Shown: positions 10,575 to 18,676 of the stretch, in pieces
Layout of the letters: each line of letters starts with the position of its first letter
Numbering within the stretch: the stretch's first letter is position 1
Source: Aerococcus viridans
GTDB lineage: Bacteria; Bacillota; Bacilli; Lactobacillales; Aerococcaceae
Assembly: GCF_001543285.1 (NCBI RefSeq)
Contig: NZ_CP014164.1
Span: forward strand, 1,922,001 to 1,986,000
Reading direction: 5' to 3'
DNA: 64,000 nt
The notes under the pieces: generated by a model
The model's database searches: none
Seen by the model: the letters and a program-made list of their open reading frames with translations, nothing else
What the model was told of the DNA's origin: nothing
Translations under genes and position numbers: made by a program

Positions 10575-11453
10575 CTATACTTTCTCTTGTGTGCCTTTAC
10601 CTAACAATCCGCTAGGTTTGAAGACTAAAATAATAATCAAAATGAAGTAAACGGCAGCGTCACGCCAAGTAGATAAACCAATCATAGATACCATTGATTC
10701 AACCACACCGATTAAAACCCCACCTAACATGGCACCAGGAATTGATCCAATACCACCTAAAACAGCCGCTACGAAGGCTTTAATACCAGGTGTTAGTCCC
10801 ATAGTTGGTGAAATAGAGTTATAGTAGATACCTACCAAGACCCCACCAGCACCAGCTAAGGCAGAACCAATAGCGAAAGTGAAGGAAATAATGCTATCTA
10901 CAGAGATACCCATTAAACGCGCTGCATCAGCATCTACAGATACTGCACGCATCCCTTGTCCCATTTTCGTTTGACGAACAATGTACTGTAGGGCAATCAT
11001 CAAGATAATCGTTACAATGAAAATCACCACTTGTTGTGTTGAAATCGTAAATAAACCTAAATCCAGTGATAAGTTTGGTAATGATGTAGGGAAGGCACGT
11101 ACTTCTGGTCCTACATAGTAGATCATAAAGTTTTGTAATAGGTAAGATACCCCTATTGCCGTAATTAAGGCTGCAATACGTGTTGATTTACGTAAAGGTT
11201 TGTATGCCACACGCTCAATAATTACCCCTAAAATTGCTGTAAAAATCATTGTTAATATAAGCGCTGGAATAATATTCATCCCTAACCCCGTAATTAACCA
11301 AAAACCAAAAAAGGCTCCAACCATATAAACATCACCGTGCGCGAAGTTAATCAAGCCGATAATTCCGTATACCATTGTATAACCTAAAGCCATAAGGGCA
11401 TAAATACTACCCAAAGAGAGTCCGTTTACAAGCTGTTGCAAAAACATCTCCAT
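10575..11453 (-). CDS. livH: Branched-chain amino acid ABC transporter permease LivH
   Basis: First gene of the livHMGF operon. The 292-residue permease has the motifs GLSLGSIYALMALGYTMVYG near the N-terminus, GLINFAHGD, and the coupling loop GQGMRAVSVDADAARLMGI. Start ATG 11453 has GGAAG at 8 nt. No binding-protein gene lies in this operon; three stand upstream as separate units. A leader of about 300 nt with several alternative hairpins precedes it and may regulate it. Confidence 0.95.
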   Translation of the reverse strand: MEMFLQQLVNGLSLGSIYALMALGYTMVYGIIGLINFAHGDVYMVGAFFGFWLITGLGMNIIPALILTMIFTAILGVIIERVAYKPLRKSTRIAALITAIGVSYLLQNFMIYYVGPEVRAFPTSLPNLSLDLGLFTISTQQVVIFIVTIILMIALQYIVRQTKMGQGMRAVSVDADAARLMGISVDSIISFTFAIGSALAGAGGVLVGIYYNSISPTMGLTPGIKAFVAAVLGGIGSIPGAMLGGVLIGVVESMVSMIGLSTWRDAAVYFILIIILVFKPSGLLGKGTQEKV

Positions 11454-11767
11454 TTATTTCACTTCCTTTTCCTTTTTTGAATACTTGTGAGTTGCCCCAC
11501 GGCAAATATAATCCAACATTATATTTGTTCATCTTTATTAATAAAGTATGTATTTACTCATGTAACATTTAATATTTTCAACTTTTTGTCATCCCTGCCA
11601 TTGCAGAAGTTGACCTAGTTACCGCAAATACCATAAGAATAAGACTGGTTTTATTATAAGAATATGCCAATTCTTATGCAATCTTTTTTAATAATTTTCT
11701 AATTTTATTTTAACATCGTAATACTTTTGACAATGTCAACGCTTTATATCCTCATTTTTCAACATAA
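11454..11767 (-). promoter_or_regulatory. livH leader with overlapping hairpins
   Basis: Gene-free 314 bp. On the minus strand a perfect 10-bp hairpin (CAAATATAAT/ATTATATTTG, 11503-11527) overlaps a second one (TTGCC/GGCAA, 11492-11505) just before the ribosome site. Further upstream, CATAAGAAT (about 11668-11680) can pair with either of two ATTCTTAT segments. A palindrome, TTGACAATGTCAA (11727-11739), provides a possible -35 and operator. I found no BCAA-rich leader ORF and no T-box motif here. Confidence 0.45.
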
Positions 11768-11834
11768 AATAAGGGAAGTCCTAGTATTAAAAAGACAAAC
11801 ATGTACAAAGTTTGCATTTCATCTAGAACTTCCC
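11768..11834 (-). terminator. Terminator of the first livJ-type gene
   Basis: Outer arms GGGAAGT and ACTTCCC (11773-11779, 11828-11834) enclose an inner hairpin GCAAAC/GTTTGT followed by CTTTTT on the minus strand. It lies about 30 bp after the gene's stop. Confidence 0.7.
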
Positions 11835-11866
11835 AAATTTGTTTTTTATTAAATGGTCAGACTACT

Positions 11867-13063
11867 CTATTCACTCACGATGTCGTCTGGAGAGATTGTA
11901 GTAGAACCTACAACTTCACCTTCTTGCATTTCTAGAATGTAAGCTGTCTTGATTGGATTATGTTGGTCATCGAATGAGAATGTACCGGTCGCACCAGCAA
12001 ATTCTTCTGTTTCTTCAATTGCAGCTGTTACTGCATCTGGATCACCTGATCCTGCACGTTCAATAGCGTCAATCGCTAAGTTGGCAGCATCGTAACCTAA
12101 AGCAGCAAACATGTCTGGTGTTTTACCGTATTCAGCTTCGTACGCTTCAATAAACTCTGCCGTTGCTTCTGTTGACCCTTCACCAGTTGTATAGTGAGAA
12201 GTGTAGTAGAAGTCGGTTACATTTTCCGCACCCGCTAAATCAATAAACTCTTGGCTACCAAAACCATCTGGTGCCAGAATAACTGCATCAATTCCCTTTT
12301 CACGTGCTTGTTTAACGATTGGACCACCCTCTGAATAGTAACCAGCTATAAAGATTACGTCCGGATCGTCAGAAGCGATGTTATTTAGGATTGAATTGAA
12401 GTCAGAATCACCTGCAATGTATGACTCATTTGCAACAATGTTTCCTTGGAATTCTTCTTCAAACGTAGCAGATAAGTTCTGTCCGTAATCAGTTGAATTG
12501 TCTTGGATAATTGCGGCAGTTTCATAACCTTCACCATTAGCAAAACTTGCAAGTGCCGAACCTTGGAAAGCATCTTGGAATGCTACACGGAAAACGTACG
12601 CTAATGTATTACCAGAACTATCAACTGTTAAGGTATCACCTGTCGCAGCTGGGGCAATCATTGGGATTTCAGCATTCGTTCCAGTTGGAATTTGTGCTTC
12701 AAATGCACCGGTTGTTGCTGGCCCGATAATCATTTGTACATTCTCTTCATCAATTAAGCGTGTTGCTGTATTGGCAGACTCATTTGGATCAGTACGGTTG
12801 TCAGCTTCAACATATTCGATCGTCTGACCGTTAATGCCCCCAGCATCATTCGCCAGTTTAAAAGCCAATTTAACCCCTTCATTTGCCGGGCCACCATAGG
12901 CTGCACCAGCACCAGATAAGTCCCAGTTACCACCAATCTTGATAGTATCTCCACTACTCTCGCTAGTTGAACTTGCATTGTTGGATGTTTGCGTCACTGA
13001 ACCACAGGCCGCCAACATCATTAAAGAACCCATTGTTAAAAGCATTTTTTTCATTTTCATCAT
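11867..13063 (-). CDS. Branched-chain amino acid ABC transporter substrate-binding lipoprotein (paralogue 1)
   Basis: Extracytoplasmic LivJ/LivK-type binding protein anchored by a lipidated Cys (signal MKKMLLTMGSLMMLAACG, lipobox LAAC). A periplasmic-binding type I domain of about 370 residues starts at TIKIGG. The frame opens at a TTG inside the ribosome site; the true start is the ATG at 13063 (or 13060) after GGAGG. It is close to paralogue 2 in sequence (shared DSSGNTLAYVFRV-type and IAGYY segments). Unlike the other two paralogues it has its own simple promoter and no leader peptide, so it may be the constitutive or valine-serving member; ligand specificity cannot be read from sequence. 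Confidence 0.92.
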   Translation of the reverse strand: MMKMKKMLLTMGSLMMLAACGSVTQTSNNASSTSESSGDTIKIGGNWDLSGAGAAYGGPANEGVKLAFKLANDAGGINGQTIEYVEADNRTDPNESANTATRLIDEENVQMIIGPATTGAFEAQIPTGTNAEIPMIAPAATGDTLTVDSSGNTLAYVFRVAFQDAFQGSALASFANGEGYETAAIIQDNSTDYGQNLSATFEEEFQGNIVANESYIAGDSDFNSILNNIASDDPDVIFIAGYYSEGGPIVKQAREKGIDAVILAPDGFGSQEFIDLAGAENVTDFYYTSHYTTGEGSTEATAEFIEAYEAEYGKTPDMFAALGYDAANLAIDAIERAGSGDPDAVTAAIEETEEFAGATGTFSFDDQHNPIKTAYILEMQEGEVVGSTTISPDDIVSE

Positions 13064-13113
13064 AAATTCCTCCAAAATTTTATATTTGGAACAATAAAGA
13101 TAAGACTACTATT

Positions 13114-13142
13114 AGTATAAGTTTTTTCTTTCTAAAAAGCAA
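13114..13142 (-). promoter_or_regulatory. Promoter of livJ-type paralogue 1
   Basis: TTGCTT (13137-13142) and TATACT (13114-13119) on the minus strand, separated by 17 bp. It gives a short leader without attenuator. Confidence 0.65.
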
Positions 13143-13197
13143 TTGATTTTTAATTTTATTTTAATGTTTTTTTGTAGATTAGATTTAATAGGCAAGA

Positions 13198-14385
13198 TTA
13201 GTTGGCAACATCTTCTGGACTTACTGCTGAAGAACCTACTTCTTCACCATTTGCCATTTCGATGATGTAAGCAGTTTTCACTGGGTTGTGGTTTTCGTCA
13301 AATGAGAATGTACCAGTTACTCCTTCAAAGTCAGTTGTTTCAGCTAAGGCATCTGTGATCGCTTGACGGTCATCCTCGCCAGCACGTCCAGCTGCATCTG
13401 CTACTAGGTAAGCTGCGTCATAACCTAAAGCAGCAAACATGTTTGGTGTTGAACCATATTCTGCTTCAAAGGCTTCAACGAATGCAGTTGTTTTATCTGT
13501 TGCACCTTCACCAGTTGTGTAGTGAGCAGTGTAGTAGAAGTTATTCACGTTTTCAGCACCAGCTAATTCAACGAATTCTTCAGCCCCAAAACCATCTGGT
13601 GCTAAGATTGCTGATTCAATACCCATTTCACGGGCTTGTTTCACAATTGAACCCCCTTCAGTATAGTACCCAGCGATAAAAATGACGTCTGGGTTCTTAG
13701 AAGCGATGTTATTTAAAATTGAGTTGAAATCAGTATCACCTGAAACGTAAGATTCAGTTCCGACTACTTCACCTTCAAAGATGTCATCGAACTCAGCTGC
13801 TAAGTTTTGACCGTAGTCAGAAGAGTTATCTTGGATGATCGCCGCAGTTTCGTAACCTTCTTGGTTAGCAAATTCCGCTAGTACAGAACCTTGGAAAGCA
13901 TCTTGGAACGGCACACGGAAGACGTAATCCAACACATTACCAGAGCTATCTAATGTTAATGAGTCACCTGTCGCTGCTGGTGCAACAATTGGCACACTTG
14001 CGTCAGTCGCTGTTTGGATTTGTGCTTCTGTTGAACCTGTTGTATCAGAACCAACTAAAACTGAGATATTTTCTTCATCAATTAAACGCGCAGTTTGCGT
14101 AGTTGATTCAGTCGCATCTGACTTGTTGTCTACAGAGATATAGTTCACATCTTTACCTAAGACACCACCATCTTCGTTGATTTCTTTGAAGGCCAGGGCT
14201 GCACCATCGTTGATCGCTGTACCGTAAGCAGAAAAGGCACCTGATAAACCAAAGTTACCACCAACATTGAAAGTTTCGTTGCCTGCAGTGTTTGTAGCGC
14301 CTGAATTGCTAGTAGAAGTCGCAGCCCCACAAGCAGCTAAAGTGACGGTAGATAGTAAAGTTAAAGCTAATTTTTTAAATTTCAT
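13198..14385 (-). CDS. Branched-chain amino acid ABC transporter substrate-binding lipoprotein (paralogue 2, Ile-leader controlled)
   Basis: 395-residue LivJ-type lipoprotein with signal MKFKKLALTLLSTVTLAACG and the lipidated Cys about 20, followed by a Ser/Thr/Asn linker and a type I periplasmic binding fold. ATG 14385 follows GGGGAGG at 8 nt. It lies downstream of a leader peptide gene with five Ile codons and a terminator, so expression should rise when charged tRNA-Ile is scarce; isoleucine is the natural guess for its ligand (inference). It is transcribed alone, and its product presumably feeds the same LivHMGF permease. Confidence 0.93.
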   Translation of the reverse strand: MKFKKLALTLLSTVTLAACGAATSTSNSGATNTAGNETFNVGGNFGLSGAFSAYGTAINDGAALAFKEINEDGGVLGKDVNYISVDNKSDATESTTQTARLIDEENISVLVGSDTTGSTEAQIQTATDASVPIVAPAATGDSLTLDSSGNVLDYVFRVPFQDAFQGSVLAEFANQEGYETAAIIQDNSSDYGQNLAAEFDDIFEGEVVGTESYVSGDTDFNSILNNIASKNPDVIFIAGYYTEGGSIVKQAREMGIESAILAPDGFGAEEFVELAGAENVNNFYYTAHYTTGEGATDKTTAFVEAFEAEYGSTPNMFAALGYDAAYLVADAAGRAGEDDRQAITDALAETTDFEGVTGTFSFDENHNPVKTAYIIEMANGEEVGSSAVSPEDVAN

Positions 14386-14463
14386 CTATATGTCCTCCCC
14401 AGAACGTAATTGATTTTAATTTTGCCTCATGTTCAAACCCAAACGATACATCATTATTTGCCA

Positions 14464-14496
14464 TAAAAAAACGACAGCCGCTTCAGGACCGTCGTT
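14464..14496 (-). terminator. Attenuator terminator before paralogue 2
   Basis: Ten-bp stem on the minus strand (AACGACGGTC with GGCTGTCGTT, two G-U pairs) followed by TTTTTT, located between the leader peptide gene and the binding-protein gene. Upstream AGGGCC (about 14504-14509) can pair with GGTCCT inside the stem and would then act as antiterminator. Confidence 0.82.
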
Positions 14497-14551
14497 CTAA
14501 CCAAGGCCCTCTTTAACGAGAAATAGGACCCTACACATTCGTAGAATCCCC

Positions 14552-14635
14552 TTAGTTAATAATAATAATAATGTTAGCAAAGGTTGGCGAAACAAGATTA
14601 CTGGCATTGTATGATTGTTTTACAGCTGTTCTCAT
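14552..14635 (-). CDS. Isoleucine leader peptide (27 aa)
   Basis: Short ORF, too small for standard gene finding. ATG 14635 is preceded by AAAGGAAG at good spacing. The 27-residue peptide ends NIIIIIN: five consecutive ATT codons (14558-14572), then AAC and TAA. The stop is followed after about 55 nt by a terminator, and the binding-protein gene comes next. The layout matches leader-peptide attenuators: a ribosome starved for Ile-tRNA would stall on the ATT run and change the folding downstream. The sequence block after the stop is shared with the Leu leader at 16186. Confidence 0.85.
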   Translation of the reverse strand: MRTAVKQSYNASNLVSPTFANIIIIIN

Positions 14636-14679
14636 CTTGTTTCACTTCCTTTTTAATTTGTTCTTAATGAGTTGCTATT

Positions 14680-14708
14680 AATATAGCAGAGTTTAGAAAT
14701 GGTTACAA
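14680..14708 (-). promoter_or_regulatory. Promoter of the Ile-leader unit
   Basis: TTGTAA (14703-14708) and TATATT (14680-14685) with a 17-bp spacer on the minus strand, about 45 bp before the leader peptide start. Confidence 0.7.
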
Positions 14709-14772
14709 GCCTTTTATTAGAAATTTGCTAGAATTTCCGGAGAATCTTTTTAAAGTATAAAAGTATTAAAGC

Positions 14773-15951
14773 CTATTCTGGCGCTACTGCAGTTGATCCA
14801 ACCACTTCATTATTTTGAATCTCTTGGATGTAGGCTGTTTTATTTGGTGTATGGTCTTCTTTCATTGTGATTGCACCAGTTACCCCTTGGAAATCAGTGG
14901 TATTCGCGATCGCTTCAGCAATGGCTTGATTGTCTTCAGAACCCACTTCTTCTACCGCATTTGCGTATAGGTAAACTGCGTCATAACCTAAGGCTGCAAA
15001 CTCATCAGGCGCTTTACCGTAAGCTTCTTCAAAGGCTGCTGAGAATTCTTGAGAGGCTTGAGAAGCATCTTCATCTGAAGCGAAATGAGACACATAATAG
15101 ATGTCATTCATGTTTTCTTCACCCGCAAGTGAGCTTAACTCTTCTGAGGCCAAACCATCTGGTCCAACAATCGCCGCTTCAATACCCATTTCACGGGCTT
15201 GTTTGATGATTGTTCCCGCTTCAGTATAGTAACCGGCAATGAAGATGACATCCGGATTTTTAGATTTAATATTCGTTAAGATAGAAGAGAAGTCTGTATC
15301 GCCTGATACATAGGATTCAGTTGCTACAACTTCCCCTTCAAAAGCGCCTGTAAATTCGTCTGATAGAATTTGTCCGTAATCTGAAGAGTTATCTTGCATA
15401 ACCGCTGCCGTTTCATAGCCTTGGTTATTTGAAAAACGTGCAATCGCGCCGCCTTGGAAAGAGTTTAGGAAGGCTACTGAGAACCCATATTCATAAGCTT
15501 CGCCATTTGAATCCAAGGTCGCCCCATCGCTTGTTACCGCTGGCCCAATAAATGGCACTTGCGCTTGTGTAGCTGCATTAATTTGCGCTTGGAAGTTAGC
15601 GGTCAATGACGGCCCGACAATCGCTGATACGCCCTCTTCATCAATCAAACGCGCCGCCGCTGACGCTGATTCATTGGCATCCGACTTATTATCCGCTTCA
15701 ATATATTCAATTTGCTTGCCGTCGATCCCACCAGCTTCGTTGATTTCTTCAACTGCTAGCTTCGCCCCGTTATTAATATCATTCCCGTAACCAGCAGCAG
15801 AACCCGTTAACTCAAAGTTCCCACCAATTTTAATCGTGTCCTCACTCGTATTTGAATTCGAACTAGAAGTCTGCGTTAAATTTCCACAACCCGCAATTAC
15901 CATTGTTGACAGCAACATGACTGAGAAACGTTTAATCCCTTTAATATTCAT
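14773..15951 (-). CDS. Branched-chain amino acid ABC transporter substrate-binding lipoprotein (paralogue 3, Leu-leader controlled)
   Basis: 392-residue LivJ-type binding lipoprotein. Signal peptide MNIKGIKRFSVMLLSTMVIAGCG gives a lipidated Cys at 22. The type I binding fold follows a Ser/Asn-rich linker. ATG 15951 has AGGAGG at 8 nt. It is the most diverged of the three paralogues, for example TLDSNGEAYEYGFSVAF in place of the DSSGN segment of the other two. It lies downstream of a leader peptide gene with five Leu codons and a strong terminator, which suggests control by charged tRNA-Leu and a role in leucine uptake (inference). Confidence 0.92.
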   Translation of the reverse strand: MNIKGIKRFSVMLLSTMVIAGCGNLTQTSSSNSNTSEDTIKIGGNFELTGSAAGYGNDINNGAKLAVEEINEAGGIDGKQIEYIEADNKSDANESASAAARLIDEEGVSAIVGPSLTANFQAQINAATQAQVPFIGPAVTSDGATLDSNGEAYEYGFSVAFLNSFQGGAIARFSNNQGYETAAVMQDNSSDYGQILSDEFTGAFEGEVVATESYVSGDTDFSSILTNIKSKNPDVIFIAGYYTEAGTIIKQAREMGIEAAIVGPDGLASEELSSLAGEENMNDIYYVSHFASDEDASQASQEFSAAFEEAYGKAPDEFAALGYDAVYLYANAVEEVGSEDNQAIAEAIANTTDFQGVTGAITMKEDHTPNKTAYIQEIQNNEVVGSTAVAPE

Positions 15952-16086
15952 GATAAATCCTCCTATATCTCCACTACAATTTTAAATTTTAATATAATTG
16001 CCAATCCCCTTCTTTGAAAAAGGGTATCCCTTAACTCAAAATATTCTCCTTCATTCTCGTCACTCTTCCTAGCTAACTGGTCCCAA

Positions 16087-16125
16087 TAAAAAAGCCGGCG
16101 CTTCGTGAGATACGAACCACCGGCT
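16087..16125 (-). terminator. Attenuator terminator before paralogue 3
   Basis: Stem AGCCGG/CCGGCT with an inner TTCGT/ACGAA helix and ATCTC loop on the minus strand, followed by TTTTTTATT. It lies between the Leu leader peptide gene and the binding-protein gene. Confidence 0.85.
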
Positions 16126-16185
16126 AATTAGCTAGGCCCATATTTCATGGAAAAAAGGACCCTACATCATGTTGTAGAACCCTAA

Positions 16186-16278
16186 CTAAGCTAATAAAAG
16201 TAATAAAGACGCGTGAGAAATACTAAACGGATTTGAGGCCCAAATAGCCATCGATGATTTTTTGTTCATGTTAGTCAT
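16186..16278 (-). CDS. Leucine leader peptide (30 aa)
   Basis: Short ORF with ATG 16278 after AAAAGGAG (9 nt). The 30-residue peptide ends SLLLLLA: codons TTA TTA CTT TTA TTA (16192-16206), then GCT and TAG. The downstream block carries the same elements as the Ile leader: TTCTAC, a short loop, GTAGGGTCCT, then GGGCCT and a terminator. This parallel makes coding function far more likely than chance. An in-frame internal ATG at 16269 is an alternative start. Confidence 0.85.
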   Translation of the reverse strand: MTNMNKKSSMAIWASNPFSISHASLLLLLA

Positions 16279-16298
16279 GGTACCTCGCTCCTTTTCGT

Positions 16299-16554
16299 TT
16301 TTCTGAGTTGTCTATAATATACCAAATTAAATTCTAATAATAAAGCTTTATTTTAATCATTTTATCATTTTGTTCCTTTTTCTTGAAATCGTCTACTTAT
16401 CGCCCTAACTTGACTCTAACCGTTTTTTTATATCTTTTTTGGCTTATTCCTGCCTATTTCATTTTTCCTATTGATTCCAGCTAATCTTTCTCGGTGGTCT
16501 AAATAATGTTAGTAAAAACAATAAAGCTGTGAAGCTCTGACGTATGTAATTCAA
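16299..16554. other. Intergenic upstream of the Leu leader
   Basis: AT-rich. It probably holds the Leu-leader promoter: a TATATT/TATTAT -10 on the minus strand around 16315-16322 is visible, but no clear -35. The rest shows nothing I can name. Confidence 0.3.
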
Positions 16555-16889
16555 ATGATCATTTTGGTGATGATTATGCTGATAGGGTTTGTTGCTGAAT
16601 GACAACAATTATTAAAAGCACCAATAACCATAGCCGGAACTGTTCAGTTTCTGACCTTCTTTCAAAATAATGGTTTCATGGGCCTCCTTTTAATCCTCAC
16701 CTTATACGGGCCTGACGCCACATTCTATACCTCGTTCATCAATATCCCAACCAATTTCTTTATCTATTACTTTGGAGTCTGGGCCATGTCACGAGGCAAT
16801 GATACCGATTTACATCCTAAACAATTGGCAAAACGACTCTTACTTTCAACCCTTGTCTCAGTCGGACCTATTCGATTACTGATTAATGT
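16555..16889 (+). pseudogene. AEC family permease remnant, cut by an IS
   Basis: Reading the frame of 16678 back to 16555 gives a hydrophobic segment (MIILVMIMLIGFVAE), then a TGA at 16600, then residues typical of auxin efflux carrier (AEC) family transporters: FFQNNGFMG, LYGPDATFYTSF, NFFIYYFGVW. The stop codon, the absence of about 80 residues expected between the two parts, and loss of the C-terminal half at the IS boundary (16890) show it is dead. Such carriers export or import organic acids; the original substrate is unknown. Confidence 0.7.
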
Positions 16890-17018
16890 GGTTCTTTTAC
16901 AAATAGTGTTGGTGAGATTTCATGTTGAATCTCATTGACACTATTTTTGTGTACGCAAAAAGGACATGATATCCTTAATGCATGTAAACCACTACGAATA
17001 CAGAAAGAAGGAAAAATC

Positions 17019-18359
17019 AAGTCCCATACATCTATTATAAAACAACTCTGCGGTATTTTCGACAATAATATCGATATTACAATACCAAAATCTATGCATC
17101 TGTTGCCACTTGAAAAGTATCATGAAATAAATCATTTCGTTTTACCTGGGGTTCTTACGTACAAGCCTAAGGCTTGTATGCACTGTGGTGTAAAGAATAC
17201 TGGTAATCAAGATATCATCAAACATGGCTTTAAACCAGCTATCATTCGATTACCGAACACAGCTACTAATCCTGTTTTACTTAAATTACAGAAGCAAGGC
17301 TTCTATTGTAAACATTGTGCACAAACTTTTATCGCTGAAACACCATTAGTTGAAAAATTTTGCTGTATTTCTAACACCATTAAAAGTCAAATTAGCTCCG
17401 AATTGGTTGAAACGCAATCTATGCGGTTAATCGCTAAACGTTATCATGTCTCTTCTCCAACAGTGGCCAGAACTTTAATGAAAGCAAGTATGGGACTATC
17501 ACCTAAGGGAAATTATCTCCCGAATCACCTCGGTGTAGATGAGTTTAAATCGACTAATCGTGTAGCCAATGCAATGAGTGCTGTCCTTGTGGACACGCAT
17601 AATAGAAGGCTAATTGATATTGTCGTTGATAGAAAATAAGCGTCGCTCATCGATTACTTTTCTTCTTTTACCCGGACTGCTCGAAACAGCGTGAAGACAG
17701 TTTCGATTGATTTATATACACCTTATCTAGAGGTCATTCGCACATGTTTCCCTAATGCGAAGATTTTCATTGATCGATTCCATATAGTAAAGCTGTTGAA
17801 TGAAACAATCAATTCTATTCGTATTAAAGTGATGAATGCTATCAAAACAAGCCGTCCATCGGACTACAAAAAACTCAAAAAACAATGGAAATTGTTGTTA
17901 AAGAATGCTGAAGATTTAAATTTCACAGATACACATTATGTTCGTCAATTTGGTGAAGCAATATCAGAACAACATATTGTTGATTATCTTTTGAGTATCT
18001 CACACGAACTTTTAGTTACTTATACCCTGATGAATGAATTAAAATATACCATTTCAACTCATGATATCAATATTTTCAATGAAATCTTACATGGGACTAA
18101 GAACCACACTTTGCCAAGTCGTACGAGAAGAACTATCAGAACATTAGTCAAATTCTTGCCTTATATACATAACGCCTTAAAATATACAGTACCAAATGGT
18201 CCTACCGAAGGTATTAAGAATAAAATTAAATTAATTAAACGAACAGGTTTTGGATATTCGAACTTCCATCATTTACGTGCAAGAATTTTAGTCCAATTCA
18301 AATTAAATTACAAACCATCCAATCCTAAACCATATACATTTGAGGGGATGGCAAGTTAA
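17019..18359 (+). pseudogene. ISL3-family transposase, copy 1 (start codon lost, in-frame stop)
   Basis: A 446-codon frame homologous to the intact 434-residue transposase at 37049. It carries an N-terminal zinc-finger-like region (CMHCG and CKHC), an HTH segment, and the DDE domain (GVDEFK, then IDLYTPY, FIDRFHIVK and a C-terminal GPTEGIKNKIKLIKRTGFGY). Two lesions are visible. The codon that is ATG in copy 2 (MSHTSII) is AAG here (17019). TAA at 17637-17639 interrupts DRK-ASLIDYF, where the intact homologue has Lys. Without readthrough only fragments could be made. Confidence 0.85.
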
Positions 18360-18400
18360 CCCAAGGATAGTGGTATATTTTTGAATAAAGAGGACTGAAA

Positions 18401-18507
18401 GTGTACGTCCTTAGCTGTGAACAAGCATGAAATCGAGACTAAGGCTCGATTTCAAAGCAGAGAGACCTTGGCTCTCGCTGGTGCCACGGCTTTTAAGGAA
18501 CGTACAC
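18401..18507 (+). ncRNA. Putative three-way-junction RNA in the IS tail, copy 1
   Basis: 107 nt that fold by eye into a three-way junction. P1 pairs GTGTACGT with ACGTACAC, CCTT with AAGG, and GCTGTG with CACGGC. P2 is a perfect 9-bp hairpin, GAAATCGAG/CTCGATTTC. P3 pairs AGC-GAGAG with CTCTC-GCT. It lies between the transposase stop and the right IS end. No match to a known RNA family comes to mind. Transcription is unproven. Confidence 0.5.
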
Positions 18508-18676
18508 TGAAGGATAAAACACCATTTGTTAGAAATGTTATCTCATTGGTCACTTCCCTTGCCTAAAGGCAAGTAAAAAGCCAAACACATCACAGCGCGT
18601 GCATGACTTTAACTTTATTGATTTCTTAATTATTATTAAAAACTAAAAAACGTATTCGTGTACTTTGAAATTATTT

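Noticed and set aside
11676..11705. CodY-box-like AT-rich sequence upstream of livH
   Set aside because: Only about 10 of 15 positions fit the consensus, which is expected by chance in such AT-rich DNA.
13080..13142. Short minus-strand ORF rich in Leu/Ile/Val codons upstream of the first binding-protein gene, a possible third leader peptide
   Set aside because: It overlaps the -35 and -10 boxes (13137-13142 and 13114-13119), begins with TTG without a ribosome site, and no terminator follows before the gene.
14386..16320. T-box riboswitches as explanation for the BCAA leaders
   Set aside because: No T-box sequence (AGGGTGGNACCGCG) or specifier-loop layout is present; the leader ORFs with codon runs explain the terminators better.
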